Shown here: positions 27,751 through 38,720 of the stretch, one piece after another
How positions within the stretch are numbered: position 1 is the stretch's first letter
Layout of the letters: each line of letters starts with the position of its first letter
Assembly: GCF_002705925.1 (NCBI RefSeq)
Contig: NZ_NKRE01000001.1
Location: 3,017,002 to 3,081,001 of the forward strand
From: Mycobacterium ostraviense
GTDB taxonomy: Bacteria; Actinomycetota; Actinomycetes; Mycobacteriales; Mycobacteriaceae
DNA length: 64,000 nucleotides
Direction: 5' to 3'
Notes under the pieces: model-generated
Databases searched by the model: none
Told to the model about the DNA's origin: nothing
What the model saw: the letters and a program-made list of their open reading frames with translations, nothing else
Translations under genes and position numbers: made by a program

Positions 27751-28047
27751 TTAGGCGATGACGCCGGCGGCGCCGTCGTCGACTTGCGAATAAGTCCGGG
27801 CGATGTCCTGGACCGCGTCTCCGGCCCGTTGCAGTTCGGCTTGGGCCGAGCTGTTGGAAGCCAGCATCTGCGCGCCCGCGGAGGCGAACGCCGCGGCCGC
27901 CTGGGCCGAGACCTCGTCGGCGCCCGCGGGCACCAGCCCGGTCACCGACGTCACCGCCGTCGCACCAGCTGCCACGCCACCGAGCGCGTTATCGCTCACT
28001 TGCCCGCCAATGTCGGCAGCGGCGGCGGCGTGTGACATTTCATCCAT
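27751..28047 (-). CDS. PE35: PE family protein PE35 of ESX-1
   Basis: This 98-aa PE protein has the block GGQVSDNALGGVAAGATAV, then a helix and the Y-x-x-x-D export motif (RTYSQVDDGAAGVIA) at the C-terminus. It is the partner of PPE68, 48 bp upstream of it. The 140-bp gap before it (28048-28187) is the likely promoter region for the PE35-PPE68-esxB-esxA unit, as described in M. tuberculosis. An AGGAGAAGAAGT ribosome-binding site precedes the ATG. Confidence 0.95.
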   Translation of the reverse strand: MDEMSHAAAAADIGGQVSDNALGGVAAGATAVTSVTGLVPAGADEVSAQAAAAFASAGAQMLASNSSAQAELQRAGDAVQDIARTYSQVDDGAAGVIA

Positions 28048-28187
28048 TTGCCGACTTCTTCTCCTGGTATTTGCCGTCTAGCCGTTAAATCGTTTAGTTA
28101 TAGCCGGAAACAAACCCCGACGAAGAGCACCGCGCTGGGCTCCGATTACCGCGGTCTCGGGACCTCCTCGCCGCGATTGAAATAATC

Positions 28188-29960
28188 TTAACCGGGGGTT
28201 GGGGGTGCTGCGAACACTTCTTCTGGAGGCTCGATGTAGGGGGCCTGGATGACCTCCTTGCCTTCCGGTGAGACCAGAAATGCCTGGCCAGGGGGCCTCC
28301 GCTTGACCTTGAACTCGCTCGACGGGAATTCCTGCTTCTCGCCCGAAAGGAACATTGTCGGGGCGCCCGACCCGAATGCTGCGCCCACGAACTTGTCCAT
28401 GGTCGCCTTGTATGCCTGGCTCATCTGGCAGGTCACAATGATGTGCAGCCCGATATCTGTCGCAGCCGGCAATAACGGTGCCAGTGGCGCCATTGGGGGC
28501 ATGCCGCCGGCGGCGCCCACAATCATGTGCCAATCATCGACCAGGAGTACGACATCGAATCCGCTCCACCACGAACGCGAGCGCAATTGTGCCGTCGTCA
28601 AGTCGGTGGGCGGCAGCCGCTTCTTCAAGTTGACTGCCAGGGCCTTGACCGCCTCGTCCAGGCTTGCGCTGTTGCGGTTGATCGCGCCGGCGGACAGCAG
28701 GTGGCTGTCGGGCACCGCGTCAAGCAGGCCCGAGCGGTAGTCCGCAAGCATGAACCGCACCTGATCGGGACTGTTGCGGGCACAGATCGCTTGGGCGATG
28801 GCGTGGGCAATGGTGGTTTTGCCGGACTTGGCCGCACCGAAGATCAACAGGTGCGGGTTCGAGTGCATGTGCGCGTGCGCCACCGACAGGTCCGTCTCGC
28901 GCAATCCGATCGGGATCTCCCAGCGAGTGCGGTAATCGGCCTCCGGCCCGGGCGGGTTCGGGTCGAGCTCGTACAGGTGAATCCGCTCGGGCAGGACCCG
29001 GACCGGCGGTGCCTGGTCGGTGTGCTGGGCCGCGATCTGCGCCACCCCGGCAGTCATCGCCTCCACCAGGTTCTCGGCGCTGTGCACGCCGTCCAACCTG
29101 GGCGCCCCGATCATCAAGTGGTGCTTTTCCATCGACACCGCCCGGCCGGGACGATTCGCCGGGATCTCGCGGGCAATCCGGTCGATCTGGGTTTCGTTGA
29201 CGTCGCCGAGCCGGAACTCGATCTTGGTGCCCAGGTAGTCGCGGACGCGTGACTTCAGCTCCGTCCACCGCGGCGTCGAGATGATGACGTGCACACCGAA
29301 CGACAGTCCCTGCGCGGCCAGATCCTGGACCTGCATTTCCAGGTCCGGAAACTCACTGACGAAGGCCGGCCACCCGTCGATGATCAGAAATACGTCACCA
29401 TAAGGGTCGGCCGCGACGGGCTGCTTCGGATCGTCACGCAGCTGCCGGTACATGGCGATAGAGCCCACCCGGTTTTCCTTGAAGGTGGTTTCTCGTTGCC
29501 GCAGCACGGATTGCATCTCCGCGACCACCCGGGCGACTTTGTCGGGCTCGGAGCGGCTGGCCACCCCGCCGACGTGCGGCAGGTTTTCCAGATAGATCAG
29601 ACCGCCGCCGCCTAGGTCGATGCAATAGAACTGGACATTGCGCGGGGAGTGGGTGGCAGCGGCCGACATCACCAGCGTCTGCAGCAGGGTGGATTTCCCG
29701 GTCTGCGGTGCGCCTCCTATACCGATGTTCCCGCCCGCTCCGGAAACGTCGACGCCCCAGACGTCCTGGAGGTGGCGGCGCGGTTCATCCATGATGCCCA
29801 GGGCGAAGCGCAGCGGTTGCCGCCGGTCGCGAGCAACCAGCTCGTCCAGCGGCGTCGGATCGGTCAGCGGCGGCAGCCACATCTTGTACGCCCGCGACTC
29901 GGCGGTGCTGAGTTGGTCCAGGATGACCTCGCGCAACGTGCGTGTCTCGGTACTGGTCAC
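28188..29960 (-). CDS. eccCb1: ESX-1 motor ATPase subunit EccCb1
   Basis: This 590-aa FtsK/SpoIIIE-type protein has two ATPase domains: Walker [11 protein letters not shown] (Lys89) and GAAKSGKTT (Lys381), Walker B FLIIDGW and VVLLVDDW. It starts at a GTG overlapping the eccCa1 stop (GTGA). In ESX-1 the EccC chain is split: EccCa1 carries the membrane helices and the first ATPase domain, EccCb1 the second and third. EccCb1 recognises the C-terminal tail of EsxB. It works at the cytosolic side of the membrane complex. Confidence 0.97.
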   Translation of the reverse strand: MTSTETRTLREVILDQLSTAESRAYKMWLPPLTDPTPLDELVARDRRQPLRFALGIMDEPRRHLQDVWGVDVSGAGGNIGIGGAPQTGKSTLLQTLVMSAAATHSPRNVQFYCIDLGGGGLIYLENLPHVGGVASRSEPDKVARVVAEMQSVLRQRETTFKENRVGSIAMYRQLRDDPKQPVAADPYGDVFLIIDGWPAFVSEFPDLEMQVQDLAAQGLSFGVHVIISTPRWTELKSRVRDYLGTKIEFRLGDVNETQIDRIAREIPANRPGRAVSMEKHHLMIGAPRLDGVHSAENLVEAMTAGVAQIAAQHTDQAPPVRVLPERIHLYELDPNPPGPEADYRTRWEIPIGLRETDLSVAHAHMHSNPHLLIFGAAKSGKTTIAHAIAQAICARNSPDQVRFMLADYRSGLLDAVPDSHLLSAGAINRNSASLDEAVKALAVNLKKRLPPTDLTTAQLRSRSWWSGFDVVLLVDDWHMIVGAAGGMPPMAPLAPLLPAATDIGLHIIVTCQMSQAYKATMDKFVGAAFGSGAPTMFLSGEKQEFPSSEFKVKRRPPGQAFLVSPEGKEVIQAPYIEPPEEVFAAPPTPG

Positions 29961-32194
29961 GACGTTAAGGCCTCCTCAAGTATCGGGGCCGCGGTGAACG
30001 GTCGGATTCGCAAGGCCTGCTTGGGAATCTGCGGACCGGCCTTGCTGCCGTCGCCATTGGCGTCGACCCCCGCCGGCGGAACATACGGCCCACTGATATA
30101 GAACGTGCTGAACTTGACGGGGTCTTCCATGCCCACCCGCAGGAACCCGACACCGCTCTCTTTGTTGGTGATGTAGACCGCTTCGGGAGTCCCGATCACC
30201 GCTTTGGACTCATGAGAGCTGGTGGTGCGCAACGCGATTCGGTAGGTCAGGTTGGGTTCCAATTTGTCTATGCGAACCCCGCCGGTCTGCAGCGACTGGG
30301 TGGCCAGCAGCAGATGCACCCGCAGTGACCGGCCTACCCGGCAGATCCGGTCGAACAGACCGATGAAGTCGGGATGACTTTGCAGCAACTCGGCGAACTC
30401 GTCCACGACCACGAAAAGCGTTGGCAGCGGCGGCAGATCGGCCCCGCGTTCCCGGTACTTCTCGTACTCGGCGACTCCGGAAAGAGCCCCGGACGCGCCG
30501 ACCTTGATCCCGGCCTGCCGCAGAATCGACTGCCGGCGGTCCAGTTCGCCGGTCAACACCTCGCCCATCCGGCTGACGAGCTCGGCTTCTTCGGCCATGT
30601 TGGTGATGACGGCGGCGGTGTGCGGCAGCTTTTCCATTCCCAGAAAGGTCGAGCCGCCCTTGAAGTCGGTGAGCAGCAGGTTGACCTGATCCGGATGGGT
30701 CATGGCCACCAACGACAGGATCAGGGTGCGCAGAAACTCGGATTTCCCGGACCCTGTGGTGCCGATCAGCATCCCGTGCGGCCCGCCGCCGAACTCCGCA
30801 CCCTCTTTGATATCCAGGTACATGACGTTGCCGGTCTTGAGTTCGTGGCCGAAGGGAATCTTGAGCCGATCACGGTCGGTATCGGTGTACATCCGCCAAC
30901 GGGAGGGGGTGATCTCCTCGACGGTCTTGGCGCCTACCAATTGATGCCATTCGGTTGCGACCTTCTTCTGGACGCGTGACGTCTTGTCCAGGATGGTGCC
31001 CGTGATCGACCAGCCGGCCAGCTTGCGGGCAAGACGGGCCGCTTGTTGCGGTGACATGCTGTCGGCGACCGAGGTCACCAGGCGGAACTGCTGGCCCGGC
31101 AGCCGATCGTCAGCGGTCCCGTCCTCGGCGACCCGGATGCGGTAAGCCGAGCCACGGTGGTTGCCCAGGGTGAGCACCGTGACACCGGCCCGGCCGTCGG
31201 GCGGGAATCCGGCCTTGCCGCCGGTGAGGTCCACCACGACGACGTAGGGGCCGGTGGGAAGCGTGTCGGGGGCGTGCGGCCCGCGCGCGGCCAGGTCGGC
31301 CAGACCATCCGGGCGCGTGTAGATCATCCGGACCGGCCCGGCGGCGTCGGTATCGGTCTGATGCTGAACGTGCGGCAACCATTTGAGCCAGGACCAATCG
31401 GGGTCCTCCGGATTTTCGGTGAGGACCCGGATCTGCAACAGGTCCGGCGGATGGCACACCGCCAGATGGCAGATCATGGCCGTCAGCAGCCGGTCGGCGC
31501 CCGGCCGCGCGCCGCCGATCGCGATGGTGGGAAAGGTGCGCAACTGCAGCAGCTTGGGGCAGTCGTGGATCAGGCCGTGGGTGCGCAGGAACTTGACCAC
31601 CCACATGTGGCTGACCGGCTCGAGGTACGGCTGCGGTGCCGCGGAGGTCGCGGCCAGTTCGCCGCCGACGGCCGGTTTCAGCAATCGATCCACCGCCGGC
31701 TGGTCGCCGATCCCGATCCGGGTGGCCGCGTAGAAATCGCTGTTGGCGGGCCGCGACCACTGCCGCTGGGTGCCGACGAGTGACAGCAGATCGTCGGGAT
31801 GCGGGGCGTGGTAACCGAAGAACGCCACCTGTGAGGTGGCCGAGGACGTCACCCGTCCGCGGAGCCCGGCGAGATAACGCAGGTATTCCTTGCGGTCGGC
31901 GTTGATTTCCGGCACCTTTTTGCCGCCACCGCCGGTACCCCCGGCCAGGGAGCCGACCATCATCACGATCATCATCAGCGGCATCATCAGCATGTAGGGC
32001 GACAGCTGCCTACCGCCGGCGAACATGATCGCGATCATGCCGAGCATGGCGCCACCCATCACGTAGGGCAGGACCTTCTGAACGCCCGAGGGCGGGATGT
32101 CGATACCGAGATCGTCGGGTGGGGTGAGGCTGATCTCGCCCGGTGTCAGCCGTGGGCCGCGAGTGATGGTTGGGGTGAATTTCTTCGTCGTCAT
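29957..32194 (-). CDS. eccCa1: ESX-1 motor ATPase subunit EccCa1
   Basis: This 745-aa protein has two N-terminal membrane helices (about residues 39-60 and 64-86: [34 protein letters not shown]), a linker domain and the ATPase 1 domain with Walker [10 protein letters not shown] (Lys484) and Walker [12 protein letters not shown]. It partners EccCb1 to form the complete ESX-1 translocation motor. Its ATG overlaps the eccB1 stop by one base (TGATG), and its stop overlaps the eccCb1 start. It is strongly conserved with M. tuberculosis (747 aa). Confidence 0.97.
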   Translation of the reverse strand: MTTKKFTPTITRGPRLTPGEISLTPPDDLGIDIPPSGVQKVLPYVMGGAMLGMIAIMFAGGRQLSPYMLMMPLMMIVMMVGSLAGGTGGGGKKVPEINADRKEYLRYLAGLRGRVTSSATSQVAFFGYHAPHPDDLLSLVGTQRQWSRPANSDFYAATRIGIGDQPAVDRLLKPAVGGELAATSAAPQPYLEPVSHMWVVKFLRTHGLIHDCPKLLQLRTFPTIAIGGARPGADRLLTAMICHLAVCHPPDLLQIRVLTENPEDPDWSWLKWLPHVQHQTDTDAAGPVRMIYTRPDGLADLAARGPHAPDTLPTGPYVVVVDLTGGKAGFPPDGRAGVTVLTLGNHRGSAYRIRVAEDGTADDRLPGQQFRLVTSVADSMSPQQAARLARKLAGWSITGTILDKTSRVQKKVATEWHQLVGAKTVEEITPSRWRMYTDTDRDRLKIPFGHELKTGNVMYLDIKEGAEFGGGPHGMLIGTTGSGKSEFLRTLILSLVAMTHPDQVNLLLTDFKGGSTFLGMEKLPHTAAVITNMAEEAELVSRMGEVLTGELDRRQSILRQAGIKVGASGALSGVAEYEKYRERGADLPPLPTLFVVVDEFAELLQSHPDFIGLFDRICRVGRSLRVHLLLATQSLQTGGVRIDKLEPNLTYRIALRTTSSHESKAVIGTPEAVYITNKESGVGFLRVGMEDPVKFSTFYISGPYVPPAGVDANGDGSKAGPQIPKQALRIRPFTAAPILEEALTS

Positions 32195-33636
32195 CAGGGG
32201 ACTCCGGGTGTTCCGGCGGGAACTTTTCGTGGACTGGGATCGGCGGGAAGCGTTTCGTGCTCTAACAAGGCGGCGTCTTTGGACAGCACCGGCCCGTCAA
32301 CCAGTAGCCGAACCACCTCCCAGGGAGCGGTTTTCGGGGAACCCAGGCCCAGTGCCTTCGCGGAATCGGCGTTGGGGACCCCGTAGCGCACCCCCTCCGG
32401 GTCGATGTAGTACATCGATTCGCCGTAGCGGGGATCCGGGGACTGCAACTGGACGAACTTGCCACCGTCGATGTACACCGTTGCGGTGCCCTGGATCTGC
32501 TTGATACCGCTGTTCATGGCCGACGGCGGGATCGGCAGATGCCGTCCGGACAGGACCGTCGTCTTCGGCGACTGATCTCCGGCTGTGCGTTCCCACATCC
32601 AGCACAGGGTGGGTTCGTCCGGCCGGGACATGATCTTGAGCTGCTCGGCGGGCAGCGGTGAGTCGTAAACGCGTTCAGGAATGCGCACGACCAGGCTCGG
32701 CACGACCGCCGGCGGTGCCACCAGGCCGTGCGACTGGGTCGCGCGCAGCGCCGCCGCCGTCGTCGCGTTCACCGCGGCGATGCCGTCGGGCAGCACCACG
32801 TAGTATTGCGGCCCCTTGTCGGTGTGGATCTGAAATACCGAGCCGATCACCAGATCATCAGGCAGCCCAAGGGTATTGGGCGTTCCCGCGCCCGGTATGG
32901 GCGGCAGCTGCCAGGCGCCCATCGCGGGCAAGGCATTGAACATGCCCTCCGACATCGGGACGGGCTGGGCGGTGACGGGTATCCCCATGGCTGAGGTGAG
33001 TGCCCGGTCGCTGAGGTCGATCGAGTGGCGCCCCTTGGCGGTGACGATCCAGGTTTTACCCTGGTAGGTGGCCAGCGTTGCCTCGTTGGCCTCGATCGGG
33101 TTGATCGACGAATCGATCAGCAAGGGCATCACCAGGACCGACGTCTGAACTGCGGCGGAGGCGGCGCCGGGCCGGACGACGGTGTCGCATAAGGTCCAGG
33201 TCGAGGTGGTGTTCCCGGAAACCGGTGTGGCGTAAGGGGCGCCGGGAATCCCGATCGTCTGACCCAACGGCATCTTGCTCAGTTCGGAGGACTTCACGGT
33301 GGCGGGGTTGGCCGGGTTTCCCAGCACCAGCCGGGCCGAAGTCAGGTTGTAGACGGGATGCAACTGTCCCGACACGATCACGTACAGCTGGTTGGTCGCC
33401 CGATCGGTGAGAAGGCTGCTGGCGCCAAGCTTTCCCTGAGGTTTGAAGAAGGCCAACAGCCCGGCCCCGAGCAGGATCAAGACCGCGATGACGATGCCGA
33501 GCCCGACCGAACGGCTGTAGAACTGCAGCGGATCGTCGAACATGCGGGTGTCGCGCCGCACGATGGCGTGCTCGAGGCGGCGAAGCAGGAAGCGCCAGCC
33601 GCTGACCTGAACCTTGGTGGTGAGGCGAAGCCCCAT
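32194..33636 (-). CDS. eccB1: ESX-1 membrane complex component EccB1
   Basis: This 480-aa protein has a short cytosolic N-terminus with [21 protein letters not shown], one membrane helix (about residues 44-64, [20 protein letters not shown]) and a large periplasmic domain with Cys in WTLCDTV and LCWMWE that may form the known EccB disulfide. It ends in a Pro-rich tail. EccB is a core subunit with periplasmic repeats. The start is 3 bp from the eccA1 stop. Confidence 0.97.
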   Translation of the reverse strand: MGLRLTTKVQVSGWRFLLRRLEHAIVRRDTRMFDDPLQFYSRSVGLGIVIAVLILLGAGLLAFFKPQGKLGASSLLTDRATNQLYVIVSGQLHPVYNLTSARLVLGNPANPATVKSSELSKMPLGQTIGIPGAPYATPVSGNTTSTWTLCDTVVRPGAASAAVQTSVLVMPLLIDSSINPIEANEATLATYQGKTWIVTAKGRHSIDLSDRALTSAMGIPVTAQPVPMSEGMFNALPAMGAWQLPPIPGAGTPNTLGLPDDLVIGSVFQIHTDKGPQYYVVLPDGIAAVNATTAAALRATQSHGLVAPPAVVPSLVVRIPERVYDSPLPAEQLKIMSRPDEPTLCWMWERTAGDQSPKTTVLSGRHLPIPPSAMNSGIKQIQGTATVYIDGGKFVQLQSPDPRYGESMYYIDPEGVRYGVPNADSAKALGLGSPKTAPWEVVRLLVDGPVLSKDAALLEHETLPADPSPRKVPAGTPGVP

Positions 33637-33639
33637 GGT

Positions 33640-35361
33640 TCACTCTCTCATGTTGAGGTGCGCATGCACAGAGGCGATCGCCTCGGCCATGTCGGCGCCG
33701 TCGATCTCTTGCAGCCGGTCCACATCCAGAGATTCGATGTCGATGCCCTGCGCCAGGCGCATGTCCCGGTATTGCTCGGCGGCCTCGACCAATTGCCGTG
33801 CGTAGCGGCCGTTCCCGGCGATGTCGAGGGCCGGGCGGCCACGCAACGTCCGCTCGTGCAGCATCTTGGCGGCCCGCAGGAACTCATCGGCGGCTTCGGC
33901 GCTCAGCGTCGAATCATTGGCGGTGGCAATGACTTTCGCGATCTCCAGGAGTTCTTCGGGGCTGTAGGTGTCGAACTCGATGCGGGTGGCGAAACGGGAC
34001 CGCAGGCCCTCGTTTGTTTCCAGCAGCCGATCGATGTCCGAACTGTAGCCGGCGATGATCACCACCAGCCGGTCACGGTCGTTTTCCATGCGGGCCAGCA
34101 GCGTGTCCATCGCTTCCTGCCCGAACGGGTCGGTGCGCCCATCCCGCTCCTGCACCAGCGCGTAGGCCTCGTCGATGAACAGCACGCCGCCCAGGGCCTG
34201 ATCGATCGTCTTGGCGGTCTTGACCGCCGACTGCCCCTCGTACTCGGCGACGAAGTCCTTGCGCGATGTCTCGACCAACTTGGGTTCGGCGATGACACCC
34301 AACCCGGCCAGAATGTTGGCCACTACCCGGGCGATCGTGGTCTTGCCGGTACCGGGCGGCCCGGTGAAGATCATGTGCTTGCTGGGCTGGGCGACCTTCA
34401 TCCCCTTGGCAGCCCGAACCCGGGCCATCATAGTCGCCGCGCGGTACCGCTCGATCTGGGCTTTGACGCGGGTGAGTCCGATTTGGCGGTCCAGCTCGGC
34501 CTGGGCTTCGGCCAGCAGCCGCTCGCGACCGGAGGTGTCGGTCACTACGCTGCCCGGATCCCACGGGTCGGAGCGGGAGGCGATCTGCTCGGCCGTGGTC
34601 GTCTTCAAACGATACGATGAATCCTTGAGCGCCGCAGACACTTTCGGATTAGGATGGGTGGTCTGCAACCATTCCAGCAGGGCCACCGCGGCGTCTTCGT
34701 TTCCCTGGGAGCGGCGCGCCATGGCCAGATACCAGGCGATGGCGCGTGCGCACGCCTCACCGGCCGGCGAGTCGTTGGCCTCGGTGAGCCGGCGTTCGGC
34801 TTCGGTGAACAAGCCCAGGTTCGCCGCCGCCACACCGTGCGCCACACCGGCAGCCCCCGCCAAGAACTTGTCCGGCCATTTCGCGCCGCTCTTGACTTCG
34901 TCGATCACATCGGTCCAGCGCTCGGCGGCGCCGTAGATCACGGCTTTGAGCCACGACACCAGATGCTCGGACCCGGCGATCGCGCTCGCCTCGATGGCCT
35001 CCATGGCGTCGGCGTAATTGCCTTGGGCCGCTTCGGATGCGGCGAAACCCATGGTGATGGCCAGTGGCGATGCGACGGGGTAGGTGATATCTCCGTACAG
35101 GCCGCCGATGGGGACTCTGGCGCCCAGGGTGCTCATCGAGATCTGCGCCGAACCCGCCAATCGGCCGAAGTTCCGGCGCGAATACCAGGCCCGGAACAGC
35201 GTCACCCGGTCGAGATCACCGCATCTGATCCGGCCGACCCACGCATCGCAGGCCGACTCGTCCTCATTGGTGATTTCGGTGAACAGGTCCAGCGACCGTG
35301 CCTCTGACAACGGCAGCATGCCGACGGCACTTTCGAACAGACCGGCCAGGCGATCAGTCAT
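33640..35361 (-). CDS. eccA1: ESX-1 AAA+ ATPase EccA1
   Basis: This 573-aa protein has an N-terminal TPR-like helical domain (residues 1 to about 280) and a C-terminal CbbX-type AAA+ domain with Walker A FTGPPGTGKTT (Lys340), Walker B VLFIDEAYAL, and sensor/Arg residues RSRFATRIEFDTYSPEEL. It is a cytosolic oligomeric ATPase that interacts with ESX-1 substrates such as EspC and PPE68 in M. tuberculosis. It lies between espH and eccB1 with only 3-bp spacing. The length equals that of the M. tuberculosis protein. Confidence 0.97.
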   Translation of the reverse strand: MTDRLAGLFESAVGMLPLSEARSLDLFTEITNEDESACDAWVGRIRCGDLDRVTLFRAWYSRRNFGRLAGSAQISMSTLGARVPIGGLYGDITYPVASPLAITMGFAASEAAQGNYADAMEAIEASAIAGSEHLVSWLKAVIYGAAERWTDVIDEVKSGAKWPDKFLAGAAGVAHGVAAANLGLFTEAERRLTEANDSPAGEACARAIAWYLAMARRSQGNEDAAVALLEWLQTTHPNPKVSAALKDSSYRLKTTTAEQIASRSDPWDPGSVVTDTSGRERLLAEAQAELDRQIGLTRVKAQIERYRAATMMARVRAAKGMKVAQPSKHMIFTGPPGTGKTTIARVVANILAGLGVIAEPKLVETSRKDFVAEYEGQSAVKTAKTIDQALGGVLFIDEAYALVQERDGRTDPFGQEAMDTLLARMENDRDRLVVIIAGYSSDIDRLLETNEGLRSRFATRIEFDTYSPEELLEIAKVIATANDSTLSAEAADEFLRAAKMLHERTLRGRPALDIAGNGRYARQLVEAAEQYRDMRLAQGIDIESLDVDRLQEIDGADMAEAIASVHAHLNMRE

Positions 35362-35364
35362 GTA

Positions 35365-35907
35365 TCACCGTTCGTTGTACCGAGAGGTGTAGTCGACCTC
35401 GTAGCGAGTGGCGAACACCTCGGCTTCGGCCGCGGCGGCTTCTTCGGGCGTCGGCAAATTCAGCGTCATTCCGACGAACTCGCGAAGCAGGGCATTCGCC
35501 TCCTCTCCGTCGCCCGCCAACTCATTCATGCTCTCCATCATGAAGGTGTGCTGGGCTGCCCGGGCCTTTTGCCGGGCCAGGTCGGCGATGACGAAGATCT
35601 CTTCGGCAAGCCCTGATTCGGTCATGCGCGAGGCCTTGTCGGTCACCGTGATCTTCTGGATGATGCCGCCCATCATCGCCGTGACCGACACGCTGCCCTG
35701 CGGGTTGGTCACCGTGAACAACTCGAGCTCGGATTCTTCTTCCTTCTCGGTCAACCCGTGCAGGGCGTCCAGGTCGGCTCCGGTGTCCGCCGGTTCGGGC
35801 GGCGCGTACTCATCGAGCGCGTCAAGTGAGGATTCCTCGGCGGCACCGGCGGTGAAATCCAGCGCGCCGAAATCGTCGCTGACGTAGTCGTTCCCGGGCA
35901 GGTCCAC
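35365..35907 (-). CDS. espH: ESX-1 associated protein EspH
   Basis: This 180-aa protein has an acidic N-terminal third (DDFGALDFTAGAAEESSLDAL) and a C-terminal part (about residues 65-150) that resembles a YbaB/EbfC-type fold (TNPQGSVSVTAMMGGIIQKITVTDKASRM). In M. marinum EspH acts as a chaperone-like factor for EspE and is required for its secretion. It has no signal or membrane segment. It is packed between espG1 (38 bp upstream) and eccA1 (3 bp downstream). EspL shares the same fold class. Confidence 0.93.
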   Translation of the reverse strand: MDLPGNDYVSDDFGALDFTAGAAEESSLDALDEYAPPEPADTGADLDALHGLTEKEEESELELFTVTNPQGSVSVTAMMGGIIQKITVTDKASRMTESGLAEEIFVIADLARQKARAAQHTFMMESMNELAGDGEEANALLREFVGMTLNLPTPEEAAAAEAEVFATRYEVDYTSRYNER

Positions 35908-35945
35908 TATGGCTCCCTTTCTGACTCGTGACGGAGATTGAGCAG

Positions 35946-36797
35946 TCAGCCTCGGGCCGAGGCTTGGGTGTGATCCGAGGCGTGATCTAACCAGGAGCCC
36001 GCGGGAAGAAGTTCCACCAGGGCGTCCAGTGCGAGCTGTAGGTTCTGCTGCGTGCCCGGGAGGAAGCTGCCGTACAGCTCACCGCCGACGACGCGGGGAA
36101 GGGACACCAGCCTGCCGTGCGCTGAGTCCAGAACACCGGCGGCAGCTTTGGTGTGCGTCGTCGTGCCGCCGGGATGGCGTTGGCTGGCGACGATTTCCAC
36201 CCAGCTGTCCGGATTGCTCACGATCTCGGTATAGGTGCGGGCCGCGGTCGGGGCGAGGCCGTACCGGGTCAGCTGAGCCGCGGTGGTGCACTCGGCCAGC
36301 TCGCTCGCGAGGCCTGTCAGCGGTTCCACGCTCGCGGGTTCCGCGGTACCCAGCACGGCTGTCACCATGTCTGCCAGACGGACCTGCGGAGCCACCAGCT
36401 GTAGCACCAGCATGTCGCCATTGCGCACCGCGATGACATGGCGATCGTCCTTGCGGCACACCACGAACCGCACCATGACGCCGCCGATGTCGCGACGCCA
36501 CCAGCGAGCCTCGAGGGTCCGGTCGGACCGGCTCAGGGTGTCCACCATCGAGGCGACCGTCGGATGGGGGTAGCCGTTGTGGTCCAGCACGCCTTGCGCG
36601 GTGAGGTCACGCCGCACCTGGTCCCAGACGACTTCCCGCAGGTCGTCTTGCGGGATGTTCGGCCGGATGCCCAGTGCCACTGGGAAATCGACCAGATGCA
36701 ACCGGTCCGCGAGTACCAGCATGCCGTCGATGGTCACCTCGACGCCGACGACGTCGTCGAAGAGGTCCGCGCGGCCGGCGGCGAGCGGACCGGTCAT
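35946..36797 (-). CDS. espG1: ESX-1 PE/PPE chaperone EspG1
   Basis: This 283-aa EspG-family protein has VGVEVTIDGMLVLADRLHLVDFPVALGI, the MVRFVVCRKDDRHVIAVRNGDMLVLQ sheet and the C-terminal GGELYGSFLPGTQQNLQLALD. It binds PPE68 with PE35 in the cytosol and delivers it to ESX-1. Its length equals that of the M. tuberculosis protein. It begins 1 bp after the espF stop, so the two are probably translated together. I wrote only the matching segments; the family call is secure. Confidence 0.95.
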   Translation of the reverse strand: MTGPLAAGRADLFDDVVGVEVTIDGMLVLADRLHLVDFPVALGIRPNIPQDDLREVVWDQVRRDLTAQGVLDHNGYPHPTVASMVDTLSRSDRTLEARWWRRDIGGVMVRFVVCRKDDRHVIAVRNGDMLVLQLVAPQVRLADMVTAVLGTAEPASVEPLTGLASELAECTTAAQLTRYGLAPTAARTYTEIVSNPDSWVEIVASQRHPGGTTTHTKAAAGVLDSAHGRLVSLPRVVGGELYGSFLPGTQQNLQLALDALVELLPAGSWLDHASDHTQASARG

Positions 36798-36798
36798 A

Positions 36799-37110
36799 TC
36801 AACCGAAGATCTTGTCGATGACGCCGGCCAGACCTTGGTCGGAATTCAGGTAGGCCCCGGCCGCCGAGAGCAGATTGTTGGCCAGCCCGCTGGTGACCCC
36901 TTGCAGCCCAGTGCCGGTGCTGTTGCGGGTCGTTTCGAACTGTTGCAACGTGTTGTTGAATTTCGACGTGAACGAACCGTGGGTGATCTGGACGCGCTGG
37001 CTGATTCCGCTGGGGGCCGAGGTGGCCGATTTGAGTTGCCCGGCGATCTCGTTGTGCATACCCGCCAGTACCTTCAGGAAGGACGGTACGACGCCGAGTA
37101 TTCCTGTCAT
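36799..37110 (-). CDS. espF: ESX-1 secreted protein EspF
   Basis: This 103-aa helical protein has the blocks [34 protein letters not shown] and [16 protein letters not shown]. It is like EspC and is the partner of EspE. EspE and EspF are secreted by ESX-1 and depend on each other in M. marinum. It has no signal peptide. An AGGAAAGGTCC site precedes the ATG. It lies 77 bp downstream of espE. Confidence 0.95.
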   Translation of the reverse strand: MTGILGVVPSFLKVLAGMHNEIAGQLKSATSAPSGISQRVQITHGSFTSKFNNTLQQFETTRNSTGTGLQGVTSGLANNLLSAAGAYLNSDQGLAGVIDKIFG

Positions 37111-37187
37111 GGGGTGGACCTTTCCTCTACGTTCTTCTTTTTACTCGCTATGGCTTTGGTGCGCTTGGCTTTGATACGGCAGGCGCA

Positions 37188-38486
37188 TCAAACCAGCCCA
37201 CTCGGCGCGGGCCTAGGCGGAGGAGCCTGCCGCTGCTGGCCGCCGGCGGCTCCGGCGTCGATCGGCGCGCGCTCGGCGCCGGCTCCAGCGGCCGCGCCTT
37301 CCTCGTCCTCTTCCCGCTTGTCGCTGACGAGGGTGGCCTGTTGCTGCTGGCCGCCCTGCTGGGCCTGCGAGGAGATCATCTGCGCCTGCTGACCGGCCAT
37401 GCTCCCGAGCTGGCCCGGCCCGCCGCCGGCTCCCACGAGCTGCTGCAACTGACCCATCGTCGCCGTGAGCGAACTGACGTTAGGTAGTTGGCTAAACGAC
37501 AGCAGGTCGGCGAAGCTGAGGCTGGGCAGGCCTGCGAAGCCGCCCAAGAAATCGGGCAGGGCGGCCAACTCCGTCCAGGTTGGCAACTTGCCGAGGTTGC
37601 CGATTCCCGGGATCAAGTCGCCCAGGCTCGGTAAGCCGGGGAACAGGTTCGGGATGCTGGGCAGCCCGGGCAGGCTCGGGAATCCGGGGATGGGCAAGCC
37701 GGGGAAGCTCGGCAGGCCGGGCAGGCCGGGCAAGTTGCCGAAGTCGGGCAGGCCCGGAATGGACGGCCACTCGAATTCGGGCAGGCCCGGAATCGGCAGG
37801 TTGATGTCCGGTATACCCGGGACGGGCGGCCACTTGAAGTCCGGCAAGCCCGGGATGTCGGGCAGGCCCGGGATCGGGATGTCGGGCAGTTTCGGCGGCC
37901 AGAGGCCGTCGATGATGTCGGGGATGCTGGGAATGGGCAGACCAGGGAATTTGGGCAGAGTCGTCAACATCTCGGCAAGCCGGCCGAGCAGGCCCTGCAG
38001 GTTGGCCATGTTCATCAGCGTCATGATCGTCAGGTACAGCAATGCGCCGCCGACGACAGCCATCGCAATGCCCGACATCGGGAGTGCGAGTTGCCACGAC
38101 CACAGCCAACCCAGCAGCGGAACCTTTTCCAGCCCCTTGCAGACCTTGTAGACGCCGTCGATCATCTTCTTCATCGCCCGCAGGACGTCGCGCGTGTTGG
38201 ACACGTACTTGGCCTGGTTCGAAATCATGTTGCCGGTCAAAGAGTCGATGTCGCCCATCACCTTTGCGCGAAGTTGCTGCGCAATGTTCTGGTTCAAATA
38301 GGCGTCGGCGGCTTGGCCGATCCAGTTGGTACCCGGAATGGCGAGCCCCATCTTGTCGCTGATTTGCTTGAACAGCGTCGCGCCCGTGTTGAAGACATCA
38401 CCTGGGTCGGGGATGCCCTCGCCGAGCAAGAGCAACTGGCCCCAAATGAAGTTACTGGTGTTCTTGCAAAGGTCGCTGCCCCACAT
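37188..38486 (-). CDS. espE: ESX-1 secreted, cell-surface protein EspE
   Basis: This 432-aa protein has an N-terminal helical domain (NFIWGQLLLLGEGIPDPGDVF to KYVSNTRDVLRAMKKM), one or two hydrophobic segments (LPMSGIAMAVVGGALLYLTIM), then a long repeat region of I-P-G-L-P-D-F units (about residues 180-315). The C-terminus is Gln/Ala-rich. EspE is an abundant surface protein exported by ESX-1 with EspF. It heads the reverse ESX-1 operon; the 234 bp upstream (38487-38720) is likely its promoter region. It is longer than the 402 aa I recall for H37Rv, mainly in the repeats. Confidence 0.95.
   Translation of the reverse strand: MWGSDLCKNTSNFIWGQLLLLGEGIPDPGDVFNTGATLFKQISDKMGLAIPGTNWIGQAADAYLNQNIAQQLRAKVMGDIDSLTGNMISNQAKYVSNTRDVLRAMKKMIDGVYKVCKGLEKVPLLGWLWSWQLALPMSGIAMAVVGGALLYLTIMTLMNMANLQGLLGRLAEMLTTLPKFPGLPIPSIPDIIDGLWPPKLPDIPIPGLPDIPGLPDFKWPPVPGIPDINLPIPGLPEFEWPSIPGLPDFGNLPGLPGLPSFPGLPIPGFPSLPGLPSIPNLFPGLPSLGDLIPGIGNLGKLPTWTELAALPDFLGGFAGLPSLSFADLLSFSQLPNVSSLTATMGQLQQLVGAGGGPGQLGSMAGQQAQMISSQAQQGGQQQQATLVSDKREEDEEGAAAGAGAERAPIDAGAAGGQQRQAPPPRPAPSGLV
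37600..37940 (-). repeat. Gly-Leu-Pro repeat region in espE
   Basis: Many degenerate short units encode G-L-P-x-(I/F)-P-G-(L/F/I)-P. At DNA level the unit is about 15-24 bp, rich in GGGCAGGCCCGG. It is in frame and probably length-variable. Confidence 0.7.
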
Positions 38487-38720
38487 TTACGTCTTTCCTC
38501 ACACTCGCTGATCCTGTGCACTGACTTTTGTGCACCTTTACACCGCACGTTGAGCTTAGCAGCGCTGTGGTGACGGTAGATGCACGAATTTTTTGGTGAG
38601 CCGGGCGATTTCGTGCGCGGCGCGTGACGCGACCGCATAGCCGGCCGACCGGGCGACGGCACTCGCTCCCCGGACGATTGACCTCGAGCGCTCCATTGTG
38701 TTGCGGCCCCCGGAGTCGAC